DNA of 64,000 nt from COE1 sp949066965 (GCA_949066965.1 CARTDA010000016.1:11778-75777), one strand, 5' to 3'. Shown: positions 34,147 to 43,453, counted from the first letter of the stretch. Notes: generated by a model not told the origin, from the letters alone. Numbers and translations: made by a program.

Positions 34147-35256
34147 CTACTTTTCATCAAAGGCACCTGCCTTATACATTTTCTGAAGATTATGAGCCTT
34201 CCTTAACTCCTTGTCTGTAGCGCCTGCCATCGACACAATTTTGTTATTCCCAATCAGAAAATAACAATCCGGTCTTAGTAAATCATTGCTCATCAAATCT
34301 GTGTTGTGGGATGTTGTAAATATCTGCACGCCCTTTATCTGATTCAGCTTTTTAATAATGTTATTGGCAAGCTCAAAATGATAAAACGCATCAAACTCAT
34401 CAATATATACCAATGACGCATTCTGCATATTGATATACCAGTAGTAAAATAAAGCCAGCGACCTTGTCCCTGTGGAGGCAACTTCAAAAAAATCAACAAT
34501 TTTATTTCTAAATTTGCACATGATAGCCTTCCGTCCGTTTATCTCTCCACCTACCAGATTATAAACAATCTGATTTTCTTCCAAGAATTGCTGAAACTCA
34601 AAAAGCTTTCCGCTTTCAATAATCCCTTCATCAGAATTCTTTCTCCCTGAGCGAAATCCCTCATATCCCCTTCTATCCAAAGAGAAAAACAAAAGCATTT
34701 TATCCACATAATCCATAAACGCTTGAAAAACCCTATTTTCATTATTATCTGCTAAAATCGCATTACTGCTTACATACTTTACCCTGGAAATAGCACTTTT
34801 CGCAATAATAGCCTGATTCAACGTTTCCGTCCCCTCAAGTCGTGTAAATCCCTCATTCCTAAGATAATCAAAATAAATTACCTCCTTGCCGGAAATAGAG
34901 AGGCGTTCAAACTCTAATTCGTCCATTGCTGATTTTTCATACTGATATATTAATTCCTGCCCATAAAATGTAAATATATATTCAAATTTTGCAACTGATT
35001 TCTCACTCTCCATATTTAAATACGGATGATAATATCCAGGAAGTGTCTGATTATCTGTCAGATGACATATTATGTCACAAATGGCAAGACCAAAATTCGA
35101 CTTTCCACTCCCATTTATCCCAAATAAAATCCCTTTTGTAATACACCCCTCACTGATAACTTCCTGGTTAAAATTGTAATTGCAAGATTTACCCAAATCA
35201 AATGTCACTTTATCCCGAAACCCTTTAAAATTCTCAACACTAAATTTTTTTAACAT
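34147..35256 (-). CDS. ABC-type AAA ATPase of a putative defence pair
   Basis: 369 residues, cytoplasmic. Walker A is ILFGINGSGKSNFGLA near residue 48. Walker B is ASLVYIDEFDAFYHFELAN near 285. The H-loop IFTTSHNTDLM follows. The ATPase is split by a long insert, as in the OLD/RloA/AbiLi-like family. Such proteins usually partner a nuclease-like gene, here the TOPRIM-like protein 7 bases downstream. Together they resemble two-gene abortive-infection systems (AbiL, PARIS, Gabija-like layouts). AT-rich codon use suggests recent gain. It is not a transporter ATPase: no signature LSGGQ or permease. Confidence 0.78.
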   Translation of the reverse strand: MLKKFSVENFKGFRDKVTFDLGKSCNYNFNQEVISEGCITKGILFGINGSGKSNFGLAICDIICHLTDNQTLPGYYHPYLNMESEKSVAKFEYIFTFYGQELIYQYEKSAMDELEFERLSISGKEVIYFDYLRNEGFTRLEGTETLNQAIIAKSAISRVKYVSSNAILADNNENRVFQAFMDYVDKMLLFFSLDRRGYEGFRSGRKNSDEGIIESGKLFEFQQFLEENQIVYNLVGGEINGRKAIMCKFRNKIVDFFEVASTGTRSLALFYYWYINMQNASLVYIDEFDAFYHFELANNIIKKLNQIKGVQIFTTSHNTDLMSNDLLRPDCYFLIGNNKIVSMAGATDKELRKAHNLQKMYKAGAFDEK

Positions 35257-35383
35257 GATATACTCCTTATGAAATCTATATACTTTTTTATTATACCCAT
35301 CTCATCGTTTAATATCAACCAAAACCGGATTTTTTATCCGGAATAACCGTAGAAAAAATGCGGATTCAAGGACAAAAAACAGA

Positions 35384-35417
35384 AAAGGCCGAACCCGCTT
35401 GAAGCCGTCCAGCCTTT
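35384..35417 (-). terminator. glgP terminator
   Basis: Stem AAAGGCTGGAC/GTTCGGCCTTT (with G-T pairs) and a GC-rich loop, then TTCTGTTTTTTG on the minus strand, 35 bases after glgP. Confidence 0.8.
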
Positions 35418-35451
35418 CCTTCTATTTTATTGTTTTTCTTTTATGCCATTC

Positions 35452-37722
35452 TTATCTGAGTTTCCAGATGTCCCTGTTGTATTCTTCGATTGTCCTGTCT
35501 GATGAGAAGAATCCTGCCTTTGCGATGTTCACAAGCATCATCTTCTTCCATTTTGCCTCATCCTTGTAGTCCTCAAACATCTTATCCTTTGTAGCGATAT
35601 AGTCCTCAAGGTCTAAGAGTGTCATGAACCAGTCTTTATTAATCAGCTCTTTCTGGAGTCTGTTCAGACGCTCCTCGTTGCCCACCTTCAGTACTTCCTT
35701 GTCCGTGATAAAGTCTATTGCTTCCTTAATCACGATGCTCTTCTCATAGTAGCTCTTTGCCACATAGTCAGACTTCTCATAATGCGCGATAACCTGCTCG
35801 GACTTCTCGCCAAAGATGTAGATATTGTCATCCCCGACAAGCTCATGAATCTCGACATTTGCACCGTCGCTCGTACCGAGTGTCACTGCGCCGTTTAACA
35901 TAAACTTCATGTTACCGGTACCGCTTGCCTCCTTGGATGCCAATGAAATCTGCTCGGAAATGTCACATGCAGGAATCAGCTTTTCAGCGTAGCTTACATT
36001 GTAGTTCTCTACCATGACAACCTTCATGTAATCCTTGACATCCGGGTCGTTGTTTACAATTTCCTGCAGACACAGCAGCAGATGGATGATGTCCTGCGCA
36101 ATGATATATGCCGGGGCTGCCTTCGCGCCAAAGATAAATGTAATCGGCGTGGACGGCTTTTTGCCGCCTTTAATCTCAAGATACTTATGGATAATGTAAA
36201 GGGCATTCATCTGCTGGCGTTTGTACTCATGAAGTCTCTTAACCTGGATATCAAAGATGGAATCCGGATTGATGTCCTGTCCCTCGTTCTCCTTCAGGTA
36301 TGCAACAAGCTCCCCTTTCTTTATCTTCTTGATTGCCTTGATTTCCGTCAGCAATGCCTCGTCGTCAAGATGCTCCATCAGCTTCTCAAGCTCCGCGGCA
36401 TCCTTCTTGTAGCCCGCGCCTATGGTCTTTGTAATGCATGCTGCCAGTTCCCTGTTACATGAAAGCAGCCATCTCCTAAAGGTGATACCGTTTGTCTTGT
36501 TGTTGAACTTCTCCGGATAAATCTTGTAGAAATGGTTCAGCTCGGAGTCCTTGAGAATCTCTGTGTGGATTGCGGCAACACCGTTTACAGAGAAACCATA
36601 GTGGATATCAATATGCGCCATATGCACACGCATATTGTCGTCGATAATCTGTACCTTTGGATCCTTATACTTGATGGAAGCCCTCTTATCCAGCTCCCAG
36701 ATAATCGGCATCAGCTGCGGAACAACCTTCTGCAGATACTTTACAGGCCACTTCTCAAGCGCTTCTGCGAGGATTGTGTGGTTTGTGTATGCACATGTCC
36801 TGCTGACCACATCAATTGCCTCGTCTATGTCAAATCCTTCTTCCTCCGTCAGGATACGGATTAACTCCGGAATCACCATCGTCGGATGTGTATCGTTTAT
36901 CTGGATGACTGCATAGTCATACATCTTGTGCAGGTCATAACCGTTGTCCTTCATCTCCTTCAAAATCAGCTGTGCACCGTTACATACCATAAAGTACTGC
37001 TGATAAATACGCAGCTGCTGGCCAGCCTCGTCGGAATCGTCCGGATAGAGGAACAATGTGAGGTTCTTGTCAATGTCTGCCTTGTCAAAATCAATGCCGT
37101 CGTTCACAATGCTCTCGTCAATGGTCTCGATGTCAAACAGATGCAGTTTGTTCATTCCCTGCTCATAACCAATCACGTCGATATCATACAATCTTGACAT
37201 AACCTTCTTCTTTCCGAAGTATACAGGGAAAGAGATGTCTGTCTTTGTGAGCCATGACTGTGACTCAATCCAGTCATTTTTCTCGGCAGTCTGCTGTCTG
37301 TCCTTAAATACCTGTTTGAACAGTCCGAAATGATAATTCAGTCCGATGCCGTCTCCCGGAAGCCCAAGGCTTGCGATGGAATCCAGGAAGCATGCTGCAA
37401 GTCTTCCAAGGCCACCGTTGCCAAGCGACGGTTCCGGCTCAACCTCCTCAATGCGGCTAAGTTCCTTGCCTTCCTCCTTGAGCGCTGCGTCAAGTTCTTC
37501 ATAAATCCCAAGGTTAATCAGATTGTTTGACAAAAGCTTACCAATCAGGAATTCCGCAGAAATGTAATAAATCTTCTTGCTTCCCTTGATAACACCCTTG
37601 CCGTTCATCATGTCCTTGGTCATGTTAAGGATTGCAAAGTAAAGCTGGCTGTCATCAAGCTCCTTAACTGCCTTTTGGTACATCTTCTGTGCTACTGCTT
37701 CCAAACTTGCTTTTACGTTCAT
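35452..37722 (-). CDS. glgP: Glycogen/maltodextrin phosphorylase
   Basis: Releases glucose-1-phosphate from alpha-1,4-glucan. GNGGLGRLAACFLDS near residue 95, GLNYHFGLFKQ, NDTHPTMVIPELIR, NGITFRRWLL and the PLP site EASGTGNMKFMLNGAVTLGT near residue 600 are all present. The 756-residue length is at the short end for the family (about 750-850). AAGGAG lies before the ATG. It follows a LacI gene by 90 bases in the same direction and may be under its control. With glgX and malQ it gives a full glycogen/maltodextrin route. Confidence 0.96.
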   Translation of the reverse strand: MNVKASLEAVAQKMYQKAVKELDDSQLYFAILNMTKDMMNGKGVIKGSKKIYYISAEFLIGKLLSNNLINLGIYEELDAALKEEGKELSRIEEVEPEPSLGNGGLGRLAACFLDSIASLGLPGDGIGLNYHFGLFKQVFKDRQQTAEKNDWIESQSWLTKTDISFPVYFGKKKVMSRLYDIDVIGYEQGMNKLHLFDIETIDESIVNDGIDFDKADIDKNLTLFLYPDDSDEAGQQLRIYQQYFMVCNGAQLILKEMKDNGYDLHKMYDYAVIQINDTHPTMVIPELIRILTEEEGFDIDEAIDVVSRTCAYTNHTILAEALEKWPVKYLQKVVPQLMPIIWELDKRASIKYKDPKVQIIDDNMRVHMAHIDIHYGFSVNGVAAIHTEILKDSELNHFYKIYPEKFNNKTNGITFRRWLLSCNRELAACITKTIGAGYKKDAAELEKLMEHLDDEALLTEIKAIKKIKKGELVAYLKENEGQDINPDSIFDIQVKRLHEYKRQQMNALYIIHKYLEIKGGKKPSTPITFIFGAKAAPAYIIAQDIIHLLLCLQEIVNNDPDVKDYMKVVMVENYNVSYAEKLIPACDISEQISLASKEASGTGNMKFMLNGAVTLGTSDGANVEIHELVGDDNIYIFGEKSEQVIAHYEKSDYVAKSYYEKSIVIKEAIDFITDKEVLKVGNEERLNRLQKELINKDWFMTLLDLEDYIATKDKMFEDYKDEAKWKKMMLVNIAKAGFFSSDRTIEEYNRDIWKLR

Positions 37723-37812
37723 CTTACTACTCCTTTTCCTGTTGCTGCATACAGCAAAAATAAATTTAATGGTTCCATATATATATTATGTGTAACATTT
37801 AAGTTCCCTATT

Positions 37813-38814
37813 TTATGATATCACATCGAGATAATTAATGCGGATTAACTTATGCGGCATCACGATGTCCTGACCAGGATCCCCCTCCATCAGCCGGCAG
37901 AGCTCCTCCACGGCACATGCTGCAATTTTCTGAAAGTCCTGCCTTACCGTGTGCATCTGTTTTCCTGCATACCCCATCAGGCCCACACCGTCAAATCCGC
38001 ATACCGGTCTGTAAATATCCATGTCAATCAGTGCCTTCATCGCGCCAATCGCCATCAAATCCGACGCACAGATAATCGCATGCTTGCTTCTGGCATACTG
38101 CATCGTCAGCTTCCTCGCCTCAAGCTCACTGAAATTTCCTGTCCTGACCAGAACCTGTAGCCCCATCTCGTCTGCCAGCCGGTTCATCCCGATCAGGCGC
38201 TCCTCCGACACATAGCCGTTTTTCTTTCCGGATATATATAAAATCTTCTTGTGGTTGTTTCCGGCGAGAAACCGCTTTGCCACCTCATACTGTGCTTTTT
38301 CATTATCGATATGAATACTCGAAGTATTCTCGCTGACCCCGGGCGCATCAATCAGCACAGCCTTAAACTTCTGGCTTTCAACCAGCTTGCGCAATACAGT
38401 GTCGTCCTTTGAGAGACCACAAATAATCAGCCCTTCTATACTCTGTGACTGGAAATAACGAATCATCTCCTCCACATCCATCTCAGCTATCATGGTAAAG
38501 AATACTGTGATAATATCCATTCCCTTTTCCTTCGCCTTATTGATGGCGCCAATTATGTAGCGCATCGGTATCTCATCCACTTTCTGGGAATGCCTGTTTA
38601 CATCAAGCACCAGTGCCATCCTTCCAGTTTTCTTGGAAGACAGCGCAGAGGCAATTGTATTTGGCACAAAACCAAGCTGTGCTATCGCCGCATTCACTTT
38701 CTGCTTTGTCTCCTCACTCACATTGGGATAGTGGTTGAGCACCTTTGAAACAGTTGATATCGCCACACCTGCTTCTCTTGCCACATCTCTTATAGAAACT
38801 AAATTTGAAGCCAA
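37813..38814 (-). CDS. LacI-family regulator, probably autoregulated
   Basis: The HTH SIRDVAREAGVAISTVSKVL is in residues 7-26 and the hinge VPNTIASALSSKKTG follows; the effector domain runs to residue 333. The start appears to be TTG at 38814 with AAGGTG upstream. Just before it are two perfect GAAAACGTTTTC sites, so it very probably binds its own promoter. glgP lies directly downstream, so control of glycogen use is a fair guess. The ligand is unknown; the effector site has no obvious family marker. Confidence 0.88.
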   Translation of the reverse strand: MASNLVSIRDVAREAGVAISTVSKVLNHYPNVSEETKQKVNAAIAQLGFVPNTIASALSSKKTGRMALVLDVNRHSQKVDEIPMRYIIGAINKAKEKGMDIITVFFTMIAEMDVEEMIRYFQSQSIEGLIICGLSKDDTVLRKLVESQKFKAVLIDAPGVSENTSSIHIDNEKAQYEVAKRFLAGNNHKKILYISGKKNGYVSEERLIGMNRLADEMGLQVLVRTGNFSELEARKLTMQYARSKHAIICASDLMAIGAMKALIDMDIYRPVCGFDGVGLMGYAGKQMHTVRQDFQKIAACAVEELCRLMEGDPGQDIVMPHKLIRINYLDVIS

Positions 38815-38878
38815 AAATTATTTCACCTTCTTTTCCCTGACAACCAAAATTTGCGTGTTCTTTATGAAATTTTCACAA

Positions 38879-38936
38879 GAAAACGTTTTCCAGAAAACGT
38901 TTTCTTTATCATACAATAAAAATAACGGTTTGTCTA
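38879..38936 (-). promoter_or_regulatory. Promoter with two LacI-type operators
   Basis: On the minus strand TAGACA and TATGAT are 17 bases apart (38908-38936). Immediately downstream are two perfect palindromes GAAAACGTTTTC (38879-38890 and 38893-38904), centred 14 bases apart with the central CG of LacI/CcpA sites. The position would block transcription start. Confidence 0.85.
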
Positions 38937-38955
38937 CCATTATTTTCATTATTTT

Positions 38956-39318
38956 TTATTTACCACATACACGCTCTATCGCGGCAGCCAGTCTGTCCTC
39001 CTGAAATGGTTTCACAACAAAATCCTTTGCACCATTCTGAATCGCCTGTGCCACCATCGCCTGCTGCCCCATGGCAGAGCACATAACAACCTTCGCATTC
39101 GGATCCTGCTCCCGAATCCGCTTCAGCGCATTCAGTCCGTCCATCTGCGGCATTGTGATATCAAGCAGCACTACGTCAGGCTTACACTCCATATACTTTC
39201 TTACAGCCTCCACCCCATTTTCAGCCTCCGCCACAACAGTGTGCCCATGTGGTGTAACCATCTTCTTAATTGTCATCCTCATAAATGCCGCATCATCCAC
39301 GACCAATAGATTTGCCAT
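38956..39318 (-). CDS. cheY: CheY-like single-domain response regulator
   Basis: 120 residues consisting only of a receiver domain. LLVVDDAAFMR (acid pair), DVVLLDITMPQMDG with the phosphorylated Asp near 54, VVMCSAMG (switch Ser/Thr position) and FVVKPF (Lys near 105) are present. This is the chemotaxis CheY pattern, which binds the flagellar switch. No other che or flagellar gene is nearby, so a different partner is possible. Confidence 0.9.
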   Translation of the reverse strand: MANLLVVDDAAFMRMTIKKMVTPHGHTVVAEAENGVEAVRKYMECKPDVVLLDITMPQMDGLNALKRIREQDPNAKVVMCSAMGQQAMVAQAIQNGAKDFVVKPFQEDRLAAAIERVCGK

Positions 39319-39623
39319 ACCTAATTTCCCTTCTTAATTCATTCCTCAAAAACCTTACATACACAATCTTTCACTCTTCTGGGTATGTATCTGTTTTATT
39401 GTAACATATCTTTCCACATAATGGAACAGGTTAATTTATTTTTTCATTAAATCGAGTAAACTGCTCGTTACTGGCAACTACTCACCATGCCCCCATACGC
39501 CGCTTCCGCGGCATATTTCCTCCGCGCGGGGGCTGCGCATAAATACAAGGGTGCATTCCACACAGGCAGCCGCCCATGTGGAATGCACCCTTTTGTCATC
39601 TGCTTCTGGCGTTCATGTGCCCA
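39319..39623. other. Intergenic region between glgX and cheY
   Basis: About 300 bases. It holds a strong terminator at 39547-39592, a GC-rich patch near 39497-39535 similar to other palindromic fragments, the perfect palindrome TTCCACATAATGGAA at 39411-39425, and a possible cheY -10 (TACAAT, minus strand, 39398-39403). No gene seen. Confidence 0.5.
39547..39592. terminator. Strong terminator after glgX
   Basis: A 16-bp perfect stem AAGGGTGCATTCCACA/TGTGGAATGCACCCTT with a 14-base loop. It is T-rich on the plus side and TTGTATTT on the minus side. It lies 32 bases after glgX. Confidence 0.8.
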
Positions 39624-41735
39624 TTAAAATTTCTCGACAATCGCGACCACGACGGACCGCGGAAACATGACTATCGTATCTTTTCCCATCCACTTTGTCA
39701 GTTTATGGTAATCCGTATCCTTTGTATGTTTAAACTGTGTATTCATAAGGATGCGCCACTTTCGTCCCAGCGGAAGGTTCGGAAGCTGCACCTCCTCCTT
39801 CTCCCAAAATGCATTGATACCAATGTAAATAATGTCGTCCTCCCTGTTTCCCTCTGTACGTCCCGCAAACATGATGCCGATTGTGCGCGTGTCTGCATCA
39901 CAACTGCTGTTCCATGCTGTCTTGTTGTGTATGGAAACTTCCGGGAATCCGCAGCCGCTTGGTCCGGAACGCCCTCTCAGAATCGGATGCTTCTTGCGCA
40001 GGTCAATCATGTATTTGCAAAATTCAAACATCTCGCTGTACTCTTCCTTGCGGTTCCAGTCCAGCCATGAGATGATATTGTCCTGGCAGTATGCATTGTT
40101 GTTGCCAAACTGCGTATTGCAGAATTCATCTCCCGCGAGGAACATCGCAGAACCACGGCTGCACATCAGCACGGCAAAGGCATTTTTGCGGAGACGGTTT
40201 CGCAGTTCCAGAATCTCCGGATCATCCGTGTCGCCCTCTGCCCCGCAGTTCCAGCTGTTGTTGTCGTCCGCGCCATCTGTATTGTTCCACCCGTTTTTCT
40301 CGTTGTGCTTACACTGGTATGCATACATATCGTACAGCGTGAAGCCGTCATGACAGTTCAGGAAATTTACAGTGGCATTCTCACCACGGTTTTCTTTTCC
40401 ATATAAGTCAAGGGAACCTGTAATACGGTTGATTGCCGCCTGTGCCATGCCGTAATCCCCCTTCAGGAAGCAGCGCATGTCATCGCGGTACCTGCCATTC
40501 CACTCTGCCCAGCGGTTCCATGAGGGAAAGCTGCCTACCTGATACAGTCCGCCCGCGTCCCATGCCTCGGCAATCAGCTTGACATTGCCGAGCACCGGGT
40601 CAAACGCAAGACTCTGCAAAAGGGGCGGCTTGCTCATCGGTGAACCGTCCTCGTTGCGTCCCATGATGGAGGCAAGGTCAAAACGGAAACCATCCACGCG
40701 GTAAGACACCACCCAGTAGCGCAGGCATTCCAGGATAAACTGCTGCACAATCGGATGATTGCAGTTCATCACATTGCCGCAGCCGCTGAAATTGTAATAT
40801 TTTCCGTCAGGCGTAAGCATATAGTAGATATTGTTGTCAATCCCCTTAAACGAGAAACACGGTCCCATCTCGTTTCCTTCCGCAGTATGGTTAAATACAA
40901 CATCGAGGATGACTTCTATCCCGTTTGCATTCAGTTCATGAATCAGGCTGCGGAATTCATTTCCTGCTTTTCCGGCACGCGTATCTGCGGCATAGGCAAC
41001 ATTGGGCGAAAAAAAGCACACCGGGCTGTATCCCCAGTAATTCAGGAGCTTTTCGCCGTCCACAACACGCACATCCTCCGTCTCGTCAAACTCAAAAACC
41101 GGCATCAGCTCAACCGCATTAATTCCAAGCTCCAGAAGATAGGGAATCTTCTCACGGATTCCTTCATAAGTTCCCCTGTGCTCCACACCGGAGGACTTAT
41201 CCTGTGTGAATCCCCTTACATGCATCTCATAGATAATCATGTCCTTGGGCTCTAAGCTGGTATTCTTGAAGTTTCCCCAGTCATATCCGCCGTCCACGAC
41301 ACGCCCCTTGTATATGCGCTCTGAAACCAGCTTTTCCTTTCCCCAGTTCTCCTGGCCTGCGACGGACTTGGCATACGGGTCAAGGATGTATTTTGTCTTG
41401 TCAAAGAGCAGCCCTTTGCCGGGGTTATACTCACCGTCAAACTGATATGCATACTCGAAATCCTTGGGTTTGAGCCCATAGACAACCATGGAGTATGTGT
41501 CGCCCAGACGACAGGATTCCGGAAACGGTATCACTGCATAGGGCTCATGCTCGCCGACACGAAACAGGCAGAGACTGCACGATTCCGCCCCATTTGAATG
41601 AATCGTGAAGTTTACCCCTTCATCCACCCTGACCGCCCCATTGCTCAAAAAATTGCCAGGCCTGACCTTGAACCCGCCTATGTCATCCGTAGGCGGAAAA
41701 TATTTCCTTTCCAATCCCGAACCAAAATACATCAT
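39624..41735 (-). CDS. glgX: Glycogen-debranching enzyme / isoamylase-type GH13
   Basis: Cuts alpha-1,6 branches of glycogen or limit dextrin. A CBM48-like N-terminal domain (residues ~20-150; VNFTIHSNGAESCSLCLF) is followed by the barrel: IYEMHVRGFT, VELMPVFEF, VILDVVFNHTAEG, VDGFRFDLAS (nucleophile Asp), LIAEAWDAGG (acid/base Glu) and NFLNCHDGFTLYD. RGSAMFLAGDEFCNTQFG near 560 is typical of GlgX/TreX. The length of 703 fits. It stands apart from glgP but shares its pathway. It could also act as a starch debrancher. Confidence 0.92.
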   Translation of the reverse strand: MMYFGSGLERKYFPPTDDIGGFKVRPGNFLSNGAVRVDEGVNFTIHSNGAESCSLCLFRVGEHEPYAVIPFPESCRLGDTYSMVVYGLKPKDFEYAYQFDGEYNPGKGLLFDKTKYILDPYAKSVAGQENWGKEKLVSERIYKGRVVDGGYDWGNFKNTSLEPKDMIIYEMHVRGFTQDKSSGVEHRGTYEGIREKIPYLLELGINAVELMPVFEFDETEDVRVVDGEKLLNYWGYSPVCFFSPNVAYAADTRAGKAGNEFRSLIHELNANGIEVILDVVFNHTAEGNEMGPCFSFKGIDNNIYYMLTPDGKYYNFSGCGNVMNCNHPIVQQFILECLRYWVVSYRVDGFRFDLASIMGRNEDGSPMSKPPLLQSLAFDPVLGNVKLIAEAWDAGGLYQVGSFPSWNRWAEWNGRYRDDMRCFLKGDYGMAQAAINRITGSLDLYGKENRGENATVNFLNCHDGFTLYDMYAYQCKHNEKNGWNNTDGADDNNSWNCGAEGDTDDPEILELRNRLRKNAFAVLMCSRGSAMFLAGDEFCNTQFGNNNAYCQDNIISWLDWNRKEEYSEMFEFCKYMIDLRKKHPILRGRSGPSGCGFPEVSIHNKTAWNSSCDADTRTIGIMFAGRTEGNREDDIIYIGINAFWEKEEVQLPNLPLGRKWRILMNTQFKHTKDTDYHKLTKWMGKDTIVMFPRSVVVAIVEKF

Positions 41736-41961
41736 ATTCTCGCAATCACCTCTTTTTTATATATTTTATGGTAAACGCAAATCATATTTACCTATATACC
41801 CTAATTTTACATGATTTCCCATAATGGTGCAACGTTTCAATTTTTTTTATTTATTTCCCCATGAAACCCCTCTGTATATCTTTTCCCATTTGTGGAAATT
41901 TTATCCATATAAAGCCTGTTTTATCCTTTTTCCAGCACTTCTTATACAAAATAAACAAAAA

Positions 41962-41994
41962 GCTCTCTGACAATATGAAATATTGCCAAAGAGC
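41962..41994 (-). terminator. kduI terminator
   Basis: Stem GCTCTttGGCAATAT/ATATTGtCagAGAGC followed on the minus strand by TTTTTGTTT, 11 bases after kduI. The rest of the 41736-42004 gap is AT-rich with no gene. Confidence 0.85.
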
Positions 41995-42004
41995 GTCTGT
42001 TTCC

Positions 42005-42865
42005 TTATCGCAAATCCTGCATGCGAACGCCGTCCATATCGTCGAAGTCCTGGTTTTCCCCGACCATTCCCCAGATAAAGGTATACGCACGGCTTCCGCT
42101 TCCCGAATGGATTGACCAGCTCGGAGAAATGACTGCCTGCTCATTCCTCATAACGATATGCCTTGTCTCCCGTGGCTCGCCCATATAATGCATCACAAAC
42201 GCATCCTCGGGCATATCAAAATATAAATAGACCTCCATGCGCCTGTCATGCGTATGGCAGGGCATTGTATTCCACACACTTCCGGGCTTCAGTGCCGTCA
42301 TCCCCATAACAAGCTGACAGCTCTCAACCTGTCCGGGCAGAATGTACTTGTTGATTACCCTGTGGTTTGCATCCTCAAGGCAGCCAAGCTCCACCTTGTT
42401 CTCATCCTTGATGATGACAACATCCTCCGAAGCCTCGCCCTGCGGTTTAATGAGCTTTGTCGGATATGCCTTGTGTGCCGGGGCGCTGTTCAGATAGAAC
42501 TTTGCCGGACTTGCGGTGTCAGCGGACTCAAATATGATATCCCTTGCGCCCATTCCGATATACATGCCTTCCTTGTGCCCGACCTCATACCGTCTGCCAT
42601 CCACTGTGATGTAGCCTGCCGGTCCGATATTAATCACACCCAGCTCACGTCTCTGGCAGAAATATTCTGCGCGGAGTTCATCCCCCGCCGTGAGCGCGAT
42701 GGGTTCCACTGGCACCGCCGACCCTGTGATAATACGGTCGATGTGGCTGTAGACAAGCTTTATCGTGCCTGTCTGAAACAAATCGTCAATCAGAAACTCC
42801 TCCCGCAATCTCTCGGTTGTGTAGTATCTGACATCCTTTGGTGAAGCTGCTGTTCTTAATTCCAT
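42005..42865 (-). CDS. kduI: 5-dehydro-4-deoxy-D-glucuronate isomerase
   Basis: Converts the unsaturated uronate product of pectin or glycosaminoglycan breakdown (5-keto-4-deoxyuronate) to 3-deoxy-D-glycero-2,5-hexodiulosonate. The 286 residues have the cupin zinc set MPCHTHDRRMEVYLYFD (His, His, Glu) near 200 and HSGSGSRAYTFIWGM near 260. AAGGAAGGG lies before the ATG at 42865; the longer frame to 42898 begins in a repeat. The promoter region has an operator matching one before the divergent lacI-uxaC operon. kduD, kdgK and kdgA are not in view. Confidence 0.94.
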   Translation of the reverse strand: MELRTAASPKDVRYYTTERLREEFLIDDLFQTGTIKLVYSHIDRIITGSAVPVEPIALTAGDELRAEYFCQRRELGVINIGPAGYITVDGRRYEVGHKEGMYIGMGARDIIFESADTASPAKFYLNSAPAHKAYPTKLIKPQGEASEDVVIIKDENKVELGCLEDANHRVINKYILPGQVESCQLVMGMTALKPGSVWNTMPCHTHDRRMEVYLYFDMPEDAFVMHYMGEPRETRHIVMRNEQAVISPSWSIHSGSGSRAYTFIWGMVGENQDFDDMDGVRMQDLR

Positions 42866-42896
42866 GATAATCCCTTCCTTTTTTATAGTTATACTC

Positions 42897-42953
42897 ATGC
42901 GGCTGTGTGCATCATCTTATATCGGGCGGTCAGCCTTTTTGACCGCCCGTATA
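42897..42953 (-). repeat. 57-bp hairpin element, copy 1
   Basis: On the minus strand: a GGGCGGTC/GACCGCCC stem with loop AAAAAGGCT, then a run ending GATGCACACAGCCGCAT. It lies in the kduI leader, between promoter and gene. Confidence 0.8.
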
Positions 42954-42971
42954 ATTATGGGCTGCCTTTTC

Positions 42972-43013
42972 TGTAAGTACTTACATTTTATCTCATTCTT
43001 AACAGGCAGTCAA
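42972..43013 (-). promoter_or_regulatory. kduI promoter with operator TGTAAGTACTTACA
   Basis: On the minus strand TTGACT, 17 bases, TAAAAT (42985-43013). The perfect 14-base palindrome TGTAAGTACTTACA (42972-42985) starts at the last base of the -10. A related site sits at the lacI promoter. Confidence 0.85.
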
Positions 43014-43172
43014 TAAGATATTCCATATTTTACTGCTGCCAGTTTGTTTTCTCACGCGGCTTGAAAGGCCCCTGAATAGTAACTGGAATGCTTCCACTTA
43101 TGTATACCCACGACGGATGAAATCTGCCGTGGGTATTGCGCCAGCCACAGCCGCGAGACGGCATATTTCCTT

Positions 43173-43229
43173 ATGCGGCTGTGTGCATCACCTTATATTG
43201 GGCGCCCAGTTTTTTCGACCGCCAGTATA
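43173..43229 (-). repeat. 57-bp hairpin element, copy 2
   Basis: Same layout as copy 1 (minus strand: TATACTGGCGGTCG, A-rich loop, GATGCACACAGCCGCAT), with the right stem arm changed to GGGCGCC so the hairpin is weaker. It lies upstream of the lacI promoter. Confidence 0.75.
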
Positions 43230-43324
43230 ACAGTTCAGCCCGGGGCTTTGCATGTCCTGAAGCTTGTAATGGAAAGCCGAAGCCGGAACTGTTACAAGCT
43301 TATAAACAATTTATTCAAATTTAC

Positions 43325-43378
43325 TTGATTTTCATATGTATTCATAGTACAATTTATATAAAATTGATAGTGCTTACA
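43325..43378 (+). promoter_or_regulatory. lacI-uxaC promoter with operator-like site
   Basis: TTGATT, 17 bases, TACAAT (43325-43353). 12 bases later TGATAGTGCTTACA (43365-43378) agrees at 11 of 14 positions with the kduI operator. This suggests one regulator for both directions. Confidence 0.75.
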
Positions 43379-43453
43379 CACCTTGTTACATCCAGCAGAC
43401 ATACCAATGCACTACCTTATCCAGCGTCAAAACAGACCAGAAAGGACACTCGC

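Larger units (their letters stand above)
42866..43453. other. Divergent regulatory region kduI / lacI-uxaC with repeats
   Basis: About 590 bases. It contains two copies of the 57-bp hairpin element (42897 and 43173), the kduI promoter and operator (42972-43013), a hairpin ATACCCACG/CGTGGGTAT at 43104-43136 and the lacI promoter and operator (43325-43378). The plus-strand frame from 43136 into lacI has no ribosome site. Confidence 0.7.
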
